A stretch of DNA of 37,349 nucleotides from an uncultured Eubacteriales bacterium (GTDB taxonomy: Bacteria; Bacillota; Clostridia; Oscillospirales; CAG-272): contig CAKSLR010000004.1 of NCBI GenBank assembly GCA_934467435.1, positions 1 through 37,349 of the forward strand, in the 5' to 3' direction. Position numbers and translations under genes: made by a program. The notes beneath the pieces were generated by a model, which did not search any database, was not told the DNA's origin, and was given only the letters and a program-made list of their open reading frames with translations. Numbering within the stretch: the stretch's first letter is position 1; the number at the start of each line of letters is the position of its first letter. This document shows positions 15,886-22,772 of this stretch, one piece after another.

Positions 15886-16596
15886 ATGGCAGACGGCGCA
15901 TTTTCTTATGTGCAGCGGAATCTTGCCACGGTCCTTTCGGAGTTGCGCGCCGTTGCCGACCGGGTCGGCAAACCGCCCCCCCTTTTGGTCGCTGTCACCA
16001 AAAGCGCAAGCGATGGGGAGGTACTCGCTCTTGCCGCCGCCGGCGTTCCCGCCATGGCGGAAAACCGGGTGCCGAATTTCCGTGCCCGGGCAGCGTTGCT
16101 CGCAGCGGCGGGGTATCCGGTTCCGCTGCATCTGATCGGCTCGCTGCAAAAAAACAAAGTGAAGTACATCGCGGCGGAAGCCGCCCTCATTCAGTCGCTG
16201 GATTCTTTTTCCCTTGCGGAGGAGATCGAGCGGCAGGGCGCCCGTGTCGGGCGCCGGATTCCGGTGCTGGCGGAGGTCAATATCGGCAATGAGGAAAGCA
16301 AGGGCGGCGTGATGCGGGATGATTTTTGCGCATTTGTGCGGGAAATCGCGCGCCGCGCATATCCGCATATTGCCCTGCGGGGTGTGATGACCATGGCGCC
16401 CGCCATGGAGGAAGAGGAAGGGTATCGCCCTTATTTCCGCGCGACAAGAGAGTTGTTTGTTGCGCTGCGGGATGAGGGGTGCTTTACGGGGGTGCCGCTG
16501 CTTTCCATGGGGATGAGCGGCAGTTACCGCGTGGCAGCCGAGGAAGGCGCCGATCTTGTGCGCGTCGGCCGACGGCTGTTCTTAAAGGAAGAATAA
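15886..16596 (+). CDS. yggS: PLP homeostasis protein YggS/YlmE
   Basis: A 236-residue member of the YggS/YlmE/PROSC family, a pyridoxal-phosphate-binding TIM barrel with no known catalysis that buffers PLP and affects amino-acid metabolism. The PLP lysine is Lys39 in LLVAVTKSAS. Other family stretches are LIGSLQKNKVKYI, VNIGNEESKGGV, LRGVMTMAP and SMGMSGSYRVAAEEGADLVRVGRRLF. A longer frame could start at GTG 15844, but that codon would be only about 6 nt from the predicted transcript start. ATG 15886 has GGGGG upstream and gives the normal family length. It is the first gene of a cluster that matches ylmE-ylmF-ylmG order. sepF follows after 39 bp. Confidence 0.92.
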   Translation: MADGAFSYVQRNLATVLSELRAVADRVGKPPPLLVAVTKSASDGEVLALAAAGVPAMAENRVPNFRARAALLAAAGYPVPLHLIGSLQKNKVKYIAAEAALIQSLDSFSLAEEIERQGARVGRRIPVLAEVNIGNEESKGGVMRDDFCAFVREIARRAYPHIALRGVMTMAPAMEEEEGYRPYFRATRELFVALRDEGCFTGVPLLSMGMSGSYRVAAEEGADLVRVGRRLFLKEE

Positions 16597-16635
16597 AATA
16601 AATTTTTGTATAAATTGTTTTGGAGGATTTACAAT

Positions 16636-17064
16636 ATGTGGGGAAGAAAAAATACGCAGAACACGCAGAAGAACCAGTACGATCATCACTACTATGAGGA
16701 TGATGTCAAGGACACGGTGGACGAAGAGGACGATGGGGATACGACGGCGAGCGGCAATGTCGGTTTCGGCGGCGTCAACCTCGGCGGCAGCAGCATTGAA
16801 CTGAAACTCGTCCGTCCCGAGCAGTTTGAGGACGTTTCGGTGATTGCCGAGCATCTTCTCAACGGGCGCACGGTGGTCCTGAATCTGGAGGCTGCCAATA
16901 AGGACGTGGCACGCCGGATCATCGACTTCCTCAGCGGTGTGGCGTTCTCGATTGACGGGCAGATTAAGCGGGTTGCCAACAACACGTACATCATCACGCC
17001 GAACAATGTGGATGTGACCGATACCGGCGCTTTACGCGGCGAAAGCGGCGCGGAAGAGGATTGA
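16636..17064 (+). CDS. sepF: Cell division protein SepF
   Basis: SepF polymerises on the membrane and links FtsZ to it. The 142-residue protein starts with MWGRKNT, has a low-complexity acidic linker (EDDVKDTVDEEDDGDTT) and a C-terminal SepF domain (about 57-135) with the stretch IELKLVRPEQFEDVSVIAEHL, the VVLNLE core and the SGVAFSIDGQIKRVANNTYIITP strands. The N-terminal amphipathic helix expected for membrane binding is shortened or replaced: a TTG at 16606 would add MYKLFWRIYN, which looks more like that helix. The ATG at 16636 is preceded by TGGAGGA at good distance. I keep the ATG but the TTG cannot be excluded. yggT follows behind a perfect stem-loop. Confidence 0.9.
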   Translation: MWGRKNTQNTQKNQYDHHYYEDDVKDTVDEEDDGDTTASGNVGFGGVNLGGSSIELKLVRPEQFEDVSVIAEHLLNGRTVVLNLEAANKDVARRIIDFLSGVAFSIDGQIKRVANNTYIITPNNVDVTDTGALRGESGAEED

Positions 17065-17089
17065 GTCCTTTCTTTGCGCTTTTTTGAAG

Positions 17090-17124
17090 ATTGCCCCCGC
17101 CCGATGCCATCGGGCGGGGGCAAT
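17090..17124 (+). repeat. Perfect 16-bp stem-loop between sepF and yggT
   Basis: 17090-17105 pairs perfectly with 17109-17124 around a 3-nt loop. The downstream bases (TCCGAG) are not a T-tract, so this is not a standard intrinsic terminator. It may shield the 3' end of the yggS-sepF message or reduce reading into yggT. Confidence 0.75.
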
Positions 17125-17153
17125 TCCGAGTTATCTGCGGGGGTGGTTTTTGG

Positions 17154-17444
17154 ATGAATGTTTTCCTTACGGCGCTGAACGTGCTTTGCGTCACGCTGCG
17201 CCTGTTTCTTTCACTCATGGAGTTTGCCATGTTTGCCCGCGCAGTGCTTTCTTTTCTTCCGCTGGAGGATGACAACCCGGTTTTCAACCTGGTGTGTGTC
17301 GTGACCGAGCCTGTGATTCTGCCGGTGCGCGCCCTGCTTTCCGTCCTGGGGTGGGATGGGGATTTGCCGTTTGATCTGGCGTTTTCCGTTACCATGCTGG
17401 TTCTGATGGTGGTCAACGTGGCGCTGCCGACCGTTACCGTCTGA
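17154..17444 (+). CDS. yggT: YggT family membrane protein
   Basis: A 96-residue integral membrane protein of the YggT/YlmG group, with two hydrophobic segments (about 5-25 and 70-95) separated by the conserved polar stretch LEDDNPVFNLVCVVTEPVILPVRALL. Members sit beside sepF in many Gram-positives and cyanobacteria and are linked to division or membrane homeostasis; the molecular function is not settled. An in-frame ATG at 17091 lies within the preceding stem-loop. ATG 17154 is preferred because of GCGGGGGTGG upstream and the normal family length. The stop is 17 bp before the lspA start. Confidence 0.85.
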   Translation: MNVFLTALNVLCVTLRLFLSLMEFAMFARAVLSFLPLEDDNPVFNLVCVVTEPVILPVRALLSVLGWDGDLPFDLAFSVTMLVLMVVNVALPTVTV

Positions 17445-17461
17445 GAGGGGGTACCTGTTTC

Positions 17462-18016
17462 TTGAAAAATTGGTTTCTTGCGCGAAAAGACAAGTTGTTT
17501 CCGCTGTTTTTGATTCCGATCATCGTGTTTCTTGACCAACTCAGCAAACGACTGGTGTTGCAGTATATCCGCCCGGAATATACCTACCCGCGGTCAAAGC
17601 CTTTTCTGCCCGGGGTGCTGGATTTTACCTACCGCACCAATACGGGCGGCGGTTGGTCGATTTTGGACGGACCGAACGAACGCTGGATTCTTCTGACCGT
17701 TTCCACGGTGGGGCTTCTTTGCCTGTTTGTGTTTCTTGTCGGCGTTCCGAAAACGCCGAAATTCATGAACTATGCCATTGCCATGATGTTCGGCGGCGGC
17801 GTGGGAAATATGATTGAGCGGGTCGGCGCGGGGTATGTGATTGACTTTCTTGAGATCCGGCTGTTTTCGTTCCCCACCTTTAATATAGCGGATTGCTTTA
17901 TCAGTGTCGGCGCCTTGCTTCTGTTCGTTTGGCTGCTTTTTGACATCGGACGGGAAAAACGGGCGGTGAAAGAAAAAAGCGGGGGAGAGCATCATGACGA
18001 CGCGCCCGGTGCGTGA
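17462..18016 (+). CDS. lspA: Lipoprotein signal peptidase LspA
   Basis: LspA is the aspartic peptidase that removes the signal peptide from prolipoproteins. The 184-residue protein has four hydrophobic segments. The two catalytic aspartates are Asp128 in VIDFLEI and Asp144 in FNIADCFISVG. The family stretch NTGGGWSIL (usually NxGAAFG) and GGGVGNMIERVGAGY are also present. The start is TTG at 17462, with GAGAGGGGG about ten bases upstream; no in-frame ATG is near. The C-terminus is a charged tail (EKRAVKEKSGGEHHDD). It overlaps the rluD-type gene by 23 bp. The lipoproteins in this window (1-127, 1332, 25734) are its likely substrates. Confidence 0.93.
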   Translation: MKNWFLARKDKLFPLFLIPIIVFLDQLSKRLVLQYIRPEYTYPRSKPFLPGVLDFTYRTNTGGGWSILDGPNERWILLTVSTVGLLCLFVFLVGVPKTPKFMNYAIAMMFGGGVGNMIERVGAGYVIDFLEIRLFSFPTFNIADCFISVGALLLFVWLLFDIGREKRAVKEKSGGEHHDDAPGA

Positions 18017-18935
18017 AGAGGAAAACGGCATCCGTTTAGACAGTTTTTTAGCCGCGGCGGCGGGCATTTCCCGTTCCGCCGCGGCTAAACTGATTTCCGG
18101 GGGTCGCGTGACCGTCTGCGGCAGGGCGGCGGACAAGAATACCCGCCTGTGCGGGGGGGATACCGTCACGTATCTGCCGGAAGAACCCCGCCCCGCCGAG
18201 GCGGCGGCACAGGAGATTCCGCTGGATATTGTGTATGAGGATGACGATCTGCTCGTCATCAACAAGCCGGTCGGCATGGTGGTACACCCCGCTGCGGGGA
18301 ATGAGGACGGTACGCTCGTCAACGCGCTGCTCTATCACTGCCGCGACAGCCTTTCGGGCATCGGCGGTGTGCTGCGCCCCGGCATTGTACACCGGATTGA
18401 CAAAGATACAAGCGGCTTGCTTGCCGTGGCGAAGAACGATGCGGCGCACACTGCGCTTGCCGCACAGCTTGCCGACCATACCATGCATCGCATCTATTAT
18501 GCCCTTGCCTCCGGCAGGTTCCGGGAGGCAGAGGGAACGGTGGATCTGCCGATCGGCAGAAACCCGCGCGACCGCAAAAAAATGGCGGTTCTGCGGGAGG
18601 CGGAAGGGCACGCGCGGCGCGCGGTGACGCATTACCGCGTGCTTGCCGACTTCGGGGATGTGACCTACCTCACCCTGCGGCTGGAAACCGGGCGAACCCA
18701 CCAGATCCGCGTCCACATGGCTGCCCTCGGGCACCCGCTGCTCGGCGATACGACTTACGGTGGGGGACATACCCCGTTTGAAAAAAAACACGCCGCGCTC
18801 CTGCAGGGGCAGTGCCTCCATGCCGGGGAGTTGACTTTTATTCATCCCCGCACGGGGGAGCGTGTGACCTTCCGCTGTCCGCTGCCGCCGGAATTTGAGC
18901 GGCTGCTTGCCATTCTGCGGGCGCGGCAGGGGTAA
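17994..18935 (+). CDS. rluD: RluD-type 23S rRNA pseudouridine synthase
   Basis: A 313-residue pseudouridine synthase of the RluA/RluD family. An N-terminal S4 RNA-binding domain (about 12-60, RLDSFLAAAAGISRSAAAKLI) precedes the catalytic domain, with Asp136 in HRIDKDTSGLL as the nucleophile. The later motifs LRLETGRTHQIRVHMAALGHPLLGD and HAGELTFIHPRTGE are standard. The start ATG 17994 lies inside the end of lspA; this lspA-rluD overlap is common in Firmicutes. The exact uridine targets cannot be assigned from sequence, so RluD is used for the family type. About 200 bp of non-coding, structured sequence follow before the ABC-F gene. Confidence 0.9.
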   Translation: MTTRPVREEENGIRLDSFLAAAAGISRSAAAKLISGGRVTVCGRAADKNTRLCGGDTVTYLPEEPRPAEAAAQEIPLDIVYEDDDLLVINKPVGMVVHPAAGNEDGTLVNALLYHCRDSLSGIGGVLRPGIVHRIDKDTSGLLAVAKNDAAHTALAAQLADHTMHRIYYALASGRFREAEGTVDLPIGRNPRDRKKMAVLREAEGHARRAVTHYRVLADFGDVTYLTLRLETGRTHQIRVHMAALGHPLLGDTTYGGGHTPFEKKHAALLQGQCLHAGELTFIHPRTGERVTFRCPLPPEFERLLAILRARQG

Positions 18936-19132
18936 CACGTCAGAAAAGGGGCGGAACCGTGCAAGAGGTGCCGCACCGATTGCGCCAAGCGCGGCAGGAC
19001 GGGCGAAACCCGTACGCCGGGCGCGTCGGACAAAACGGGGGAAGCATACCAAAAGCGCGGCGGACAAGACGCCGCGCCATGAACCGGGATCCCTGCGCGG
19101 CGGATTCCGAATCTGAAAACGAGGGGAATCCG
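18936..19132 (+). promoter_or_regulatory. Structured leader before the ABC-F gene
   Basis: A 197-bp GC-rich gap with several pairings. ACGGG (18999-19003) pairs with CCCGT (19009-19013). GCGCGGCG at 19055-19062 pairs with CGCCGCGC at 19070-19077. A second GCGCGGCG at 19095-19102 can pair with the same CGCCGCGC instead. GGATTCC (19102-19108) pairs with GGAATCC (19125-19131), which encloses the GAGGGG ribosome binding site (19121-19126) next to the ATG at 19133. This layout allows exclusive folds that could control translation of the ABC-F protein. A reading frame is open from GTG 18959 in phase with the gene; I treat it as leader because ABC-F proteins start at the ABC domain. Confidence 0.45.
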
Positions 19133-21076
19133 ATGATTGCACTCAGTGTATCCGATCTTTCGCTCTCTTTCGGCGGGCGGGAGATCCTTTCCCATATCAG
19201 TTTCGCGGTGAATGAGGGGGAACGGCTCGGCATTGTCGGCGTCAACGGCGCGGGCAAGACCTCGCTCTTCCGCCTGATTACCGGGGAATACACGCCGGAC
19301 AGCGGCGCGGTCTTTTTAGCACGCGGCAAGACGGTGGGGCTGCTTTCGCAGAACACGGCGGAGGCGGGGCTGCGCGGTACCGAAACGCTGCTTGACCATA
19401 TGATTGCCGCCTTTCCCGAACTGCTGGCAAGGGAACGGGAGATTGCCGCGCTGGAAGAAGAACTTGCCGCGCCCGGCACTGCCGATGCCGCCGTCATTGC
19501 CGAAAAAAGCCGGGCACTGGAAGAGTGCCACCGTATTTACGCGGCGGGCGGCGGGCTTGAATACCGCGCCCGCTGTCGCGCCATGCTGTTGCGCATGGGC
19601 TTTACCGAGGGGGAACTTTCGCTCCCCGTTTCGGCGCTCTCGGGCGGGCAGAATACCCGCCTTGCCCTTTCGCGCCTGCTTTGCCGTGCACCCGATATTC
19701 TGATGCTCGATGAGCCGACCAACCACCTGGACATTGACGCTCTGACATGGCTGGAAGAATTTCTTTCCGACTACAAAAAGACCGTGTTGCTTATCTCGCA
19801 CGACCGCTATTTTCTTGACCGCGTGACCACCGCTACGCTGCACGTGGCGCATACCCATGCACGCCTGTACCCTGCTCCCTATACCCGCGCGCGGGAAATG
19901 GAGGAGGGCGAGCGGGCATCGCTTGAGAAACGCTATAAGGAGCAACAGAAGGAGATCGCACGGATTGAGGCGAATATTGCCTTTCAGCGCCGCTGCGGGC
20001 AGGAACACAATTTTGTTACCATCCGCGCCAAGCAGAAGCAACTGGACCGTATGGAGAAGGTGACGCTTGCGCCCCCGCCGCCGCGGGACATCCGCCTTTC
20101 GTTCCGGGAGGAGGAGAGCACCTCGCAGGACGTGGCGCAGGCGGAGCACCTTTGCTTTTCGTTTGGCGAGAAACCGTTGCTTTCGGACGTGTCGTTCCTT
20201 GTCCGGCGGGGAGAGCGGGTGCTCTTCCTCGGGCAGAACGGGTGCGGCAAATCCACCCTGATGAAACTGCTGATCGGACGCCTGACCCCGAAGAGCGGCA
20301 AACTCACCCTCGGTTCCCACATCAAACTGGGGTATTATGATCAGGAAAACCAGACGCTGACCGAGACCAACACCGTGTTCGGCGAGGTGCGGGACGCCTA
20401 TCCTTCCAAAACCGACGGGGAACTTCGTTCGGCGCTCGCGCTCTTTCTGTTCGGGGCAGAGGATATGGAAAAAACCGTTTCGGTGCTCAGCGGCGGCGAA
20501 CGTGCCCGCCTGACCTTTGCCAAACTGATTCTCGAAAAGGTCAATCTGCTGATTCTCGATGAGCCGACCAACCACCTGGACATCGGCTCGCGTGAGGCGC
20601 TCGAGGATGCGCTGCGCGCGTTTGAGGGCACGGTGATTGCCGTGTCGCACGACCGTTACTTTATCAACCGTGTGGCAACCCGCCTGATTGAGTTGGATGC
20701 CACCGCCCCCGGCGGCTGCCGGAACTACCCCCTTTCGGAAGGGGAAGATGCCTATGCCGCCTACCGCCGCGGGCGGGAGGCGCTTGCCGCCGCCGCGGAA
20801 GCGGCGGAGGCAGACGCGCCGCCCCCGCCGCCGAGCGCCGGCAAACAGCAGTATGAAGAAGCCAAGCGGAACGCCGCCAAAAAGCGCGCCGCCGAGCGCC
20901 GTCGCGCGGAGGCGGAGAAAAAGATTCCGCAGCTGGAGGCGGAACTCGATGCCCTCGAAACCGAACTGTTCGGTCCTGCCGCAAGCGATTACGTCCGTGC
21001 GGCGGAGATTGAGGAACGCCGCAGCGCCATCGAAGAAGAACTGCTCTCCCTTTACGAATTGACGATGGACACCTGA
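19133..21076 (+). CDS. ABC-F family ATPase (Uup/EF3-like translation factor)
   Basis: A 647-residue ABC-F protein with two ATPase domains and no membrane part. These act on the ribosome E-site to relieve stalled translation; some subfamilies give antibiotic resistance. Domain 1 has Walker A GVNGAGKT (36-43), signature LSGGQNTRLALS and Walker B ILMLDEPTNHLD. The linker (about 243-325) with two helices (EEGERASLEKRYKEQQKEIARIEANI) is the P-site tRNA interaction element. Domain 2 has GQNGCGKS (367-374), LSGGERARLTFA, LLILDEPTNHLD and VSHDRYF. An Ala/Pro-rich stretch and a C-terminal charged coiled coil (about 575-647) follow. ATG 19133 is preceded by GAGGGG; an in-frame ATG at 19079 has no ribosome binding site. 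The structured leader suggests regulation. Subfamily is not resolved. Confidence 0.9.
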   Translation: MIALSVSDLSLSFGGREILSHISFAVNEGERLGIVGVNGAGKTSLFRLITGEYTPDSGAVFLARGKTVGLLSQNTAEAGLRGTETLLDHMIAAFPELLAREREIAALEEELAAPGTADAAVIAEKSRALEECHRIYAAGGGLEYRARCRAMLLRMGFTEGELSLPVSALSGGQNTRLALSRLLCRAPDILMLDEPTNHLDIDALTWLEEFLSDYKKTVLLISHDRYFLDRVTTATLHVAHTHARLYPAPYTRAREMEEGERASLEKRYKEQQKEIARIEANIAFQRRCGQEHNFVTIRAKQKQLDRMEKVTLAPPPPRDIRLSFREEESTSQDVAQAEHLCFSFGEKPLLSDVSFLVRRGERVLFLGQNGCGKSTLMKLLIGRLTPKSGKLTLGSHIKLGYYDQENQTLTETNTVFGEVRDAYPSKTDGELRSALALFLFGAEDMEKTVSVLSGGERARLTFAKLILEKVNLLILDEPTNHLDIGSREALEDALRAFEGTVIAVSHDRYFINRVATRLIELDATAPGGCRNYPLSEGEDAYAAYRRGREALAAAAEAAEADAPPPPPSAGKQQYEEAKRNAAKKRAAERRRAEAEKKIPQLEAELDALETELFGPAASDYVRAAEIEERRSAIEEELLSLYELTMDT

Positions 21077-21083
21077 GCCCGGC

Positions 21084-21113
21084 TTGACGGCAGAGGGGAT
21101 TTTGTGTTACAAT
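21084..21113 (+). promoter_or_regulatory. Promoter of the mrnC-hisS-ygiQ operon
   Basis: TTGACG (21084-21089), an 18-bp spacer and TACAAT (21108-21113), preceded by TGT, an extended -10. The predicted start is near 21120, about 23 nt before the mrnC TTG. Confidence 0.75.
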
Positions 21114-21142
21114 GAAGAAAATGCGATAAAGGAGTACCGGAT

Positions 21143-21547
21143 TTGGATATGCAGGCATGGGCGCTGCCAAGCGCCGCGGCACTTTCGTTCCTCGGAGATG
21201 CGGTGCATACGCTTGCCGTGCGGCGGCGGCTTGTTCTTCTCGGCTTTTCCCACGCGGGAAAACTGAACGAGGAGGCGCGCCGCCTGGTCAGCGCCGAAGC
21301 GCAGGCAGAACAGGCGCGGCGCTTGCTGCCGCGCCTCCGGGAGGCAGAGGCGGATGTCTACCGTCGCGCCTTCAACTCCTGCCATCTTAACCGCCCTCGC
21401 CATGCAAGCGGGGCGGATTACCGCGCCGCCACGGGGTTAGAGGCGGTTTTCGGTATGCTGGAATACACGGGGCAGCGGGAAAGACTGGACGAATTGATCG
21501 CCTGTGCGATCGGAGAAGAAGGAGAGAGTCATGATACAGAAAATTAA
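21143..21547 (+). CDS. mrnC: Mini-ribonuclease III
   Basis: Mini-III trims the ends of 23S rRNA precursors. The 134-residue protein is a lone RNase III catalytic domain without a dsRNA-binding domain, as expected. The nuclease signature is in ALSFLGDAVHTLAVRRRLV (Asp near 19). The family stretch RRAFNSCHLNRPRHASGADYRAATGLEAVFGMLEYTG carries the second acidic site (GLEAV). The start is TTG at 21143 (8 nt after GGAG at 21131), or the in-frame ATG at 21149, which would be 14 nt away; I prefer TTG. The end overlaps hisS by 17 bp. Confidence 0.9.
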   Translation: MDMQAWALPSAAALSFLGDAVHTLAVRRRLVLLGFSHAGKLNEEARRLVSAEAQAEQARRLLPRLREAEADVYRRAFNSCHLNRPRHASGADYRAATGLEAVFGMLEYTGQRERLDELIACAIGEEGESHDTEN

Positions 21548-22772
21548 AGGAACGATGGACATTTTTCCCGAAGAGGCGGGCACATTTCAGTATTTAGAGC
21601 GCGTAATGCGGGAGGAGGCCGCGCGCTACGGGTTCGGGGAAATCCGCACCCCTACCATTGAGTGGACGGATCTGTTTGTCCGCGGGGTGGGGGATACGAC
21701 CGACGTGGTGCAAAAGGAAATGTACACCTTTGCCGACCGGGATGAAAACCGCTCGATCTGCCTGCGGCCGGAGGGAACCTCTTCGGTGGTGCGCGCACTG
21801 ATTGAAAACGGCAAGTGCGGCGACACCATGCCGCAGAAATACTACTACATCATCAACTGTTTCCGGCATGAAAAGCCTCAGGCGGGCAGGTCGCGCGAGT
21901 TCTTCCAGTTCGGCACCGAAATGTTCGGTTCGGACAGCCCGATGGCGGATGCCACCGCCATTGCCCTGGCGGCGTCGGTGTTCCGGCGGATCGGGCTGCG
22001 TTCCGTCCGGCTGCACCTCAACTCCATCGGCTGCCGCAACTGCCGCCCCTCCTATCGGGCGGCGCTGGTCGATTACTTTACGGGGCACCGGGACGAGTTG
22101 TGCGACACCTGCCGCACGCGCCTTGAAAAAAATCCGCTGCGGTTGCTGGACTGCAAAAATCCCCCCTGCGCGGCACTTGCCGCAAAAGCGCCCCGCACGG
22201 TCGATCATCTCTGCCCCGATTGCCGCGCGCACTTTGATACGCTTTGCCGCACGCTGGATGCTATGGGAATCTCCTATACGGTGGACCCTGCCATCGTCCG
22301 GGGGTTGGATTACTATACCCGCACCGTGTTTGAGTTTATCGCCGAGGGCATCGGTGCCCAATCGACGGTCTGCGGCGGCGGGCGGTATGACGGGCTTGTA
22401 TCCTCGCTCGGCGGGGCGGATTTACCCGGCATCGGTTTCGGCATGGGCATTACCCGCGTGATTCTTGCCATGCAGGCAGAAGGAATATCGGCACCCGAGT
22501 CGGAGGTTCCTGCCCTTTATATTGCTGCCCTCGGGGAAGAAGCGGCGGTTGCCGCCATGGCGATTACCGAGCGGCTGCGCCGCGCGGGGCGTGTGGTGGA
22601 GTGCGATGTGGTTGGCAGAAGCCTGAAAGCGCAGATGAAATATGCCAACAAGCTGCGTGCCGCCTATACTCTGATTCTCGGGGGAGACGAGGTGGCAAGC
22701 GGCAGGGCGCAACTCCGTAATATGGCAGACGGCAGCCAGCGTGAGGTCACGCTTGCCGATTTCACGCTCTGA
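21531..22772 (+). CDS. hisS: Histidyl-tRNA synthetase
   Basis: Class II synthetase charging tRNA-His. The 413-residue protein has motif 2 (FRHEKPQAGRSREFFQFGTEMFG), the HisA-type motif GLDYYTRTVFEF, the GGGRYDGLV segment and a C-terminal anticodon-binding domain (about 325-413). The start is ATG 21531 (MIQKIKGTMDIFPEE) with GGAGAGAG upstream; a longer frame from 21504 lies inside mrnC. No T-box leader is present; it is transcribed with mrnC and the radical SAM gene. The stop TGA shares one base with the next ATG (TGATG). Confidence 0.96.
   Translation: MIQKIKGTMDIFPEEAGTFQYLERVMREEAARYGFGEIRTPTIEWTDLFVRGVGDTTDVVQKEMYTFADRDENRSICLRPEGTSSVVRALIENGKCGDTMPQKYYYIINCFRHEKPQAGRSREFFQFGTEMFGSDSPMADATAIALAASVFRRIGLRSVRLHLNSIGCRNCRPSYRAALVDYFTGHRDELCDTCRTRLEKNPLRLLDCKNPPCAALAAKAPRTVDHLCPDCRAHFDTLCRTLDAMGISYTVDPAIVRGLDYYTRTVFEFIAEGIGAQSTVCGGGRYDGLVSSLGGADLPGIGFGMGITRVILAMQAEGISAPESEVPALYIAALGEEAAVAAMAITERLRRAGRVVECDVVGRSLKAQMKYANKLRAAYTLILGGDEVASGRAQLRNMADGSQREVTLADFTL

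Noticed and set aside
18959..19132. N-terminal extension of the ABC-F protein from GTG 18959
   Set aside because: Would add a basic low-complexity stretch not known in ABC-F proteins; ATG 19133 has the better ribosome binding site, though GGGG before 18959 leaves some doubt.
19316..20650. Open frame of 444 codons on the minus strand opposite the ABC-F gene
   Set aside because: Shadow of the ABC-F coding strand; no family pattern.
21077..21530. T-box leader for hisS
   Set aside because: hisS overlaps mrnC and no T-box sequence (AGGGTGG-type) or terminator/antiterminator is seen upstream.
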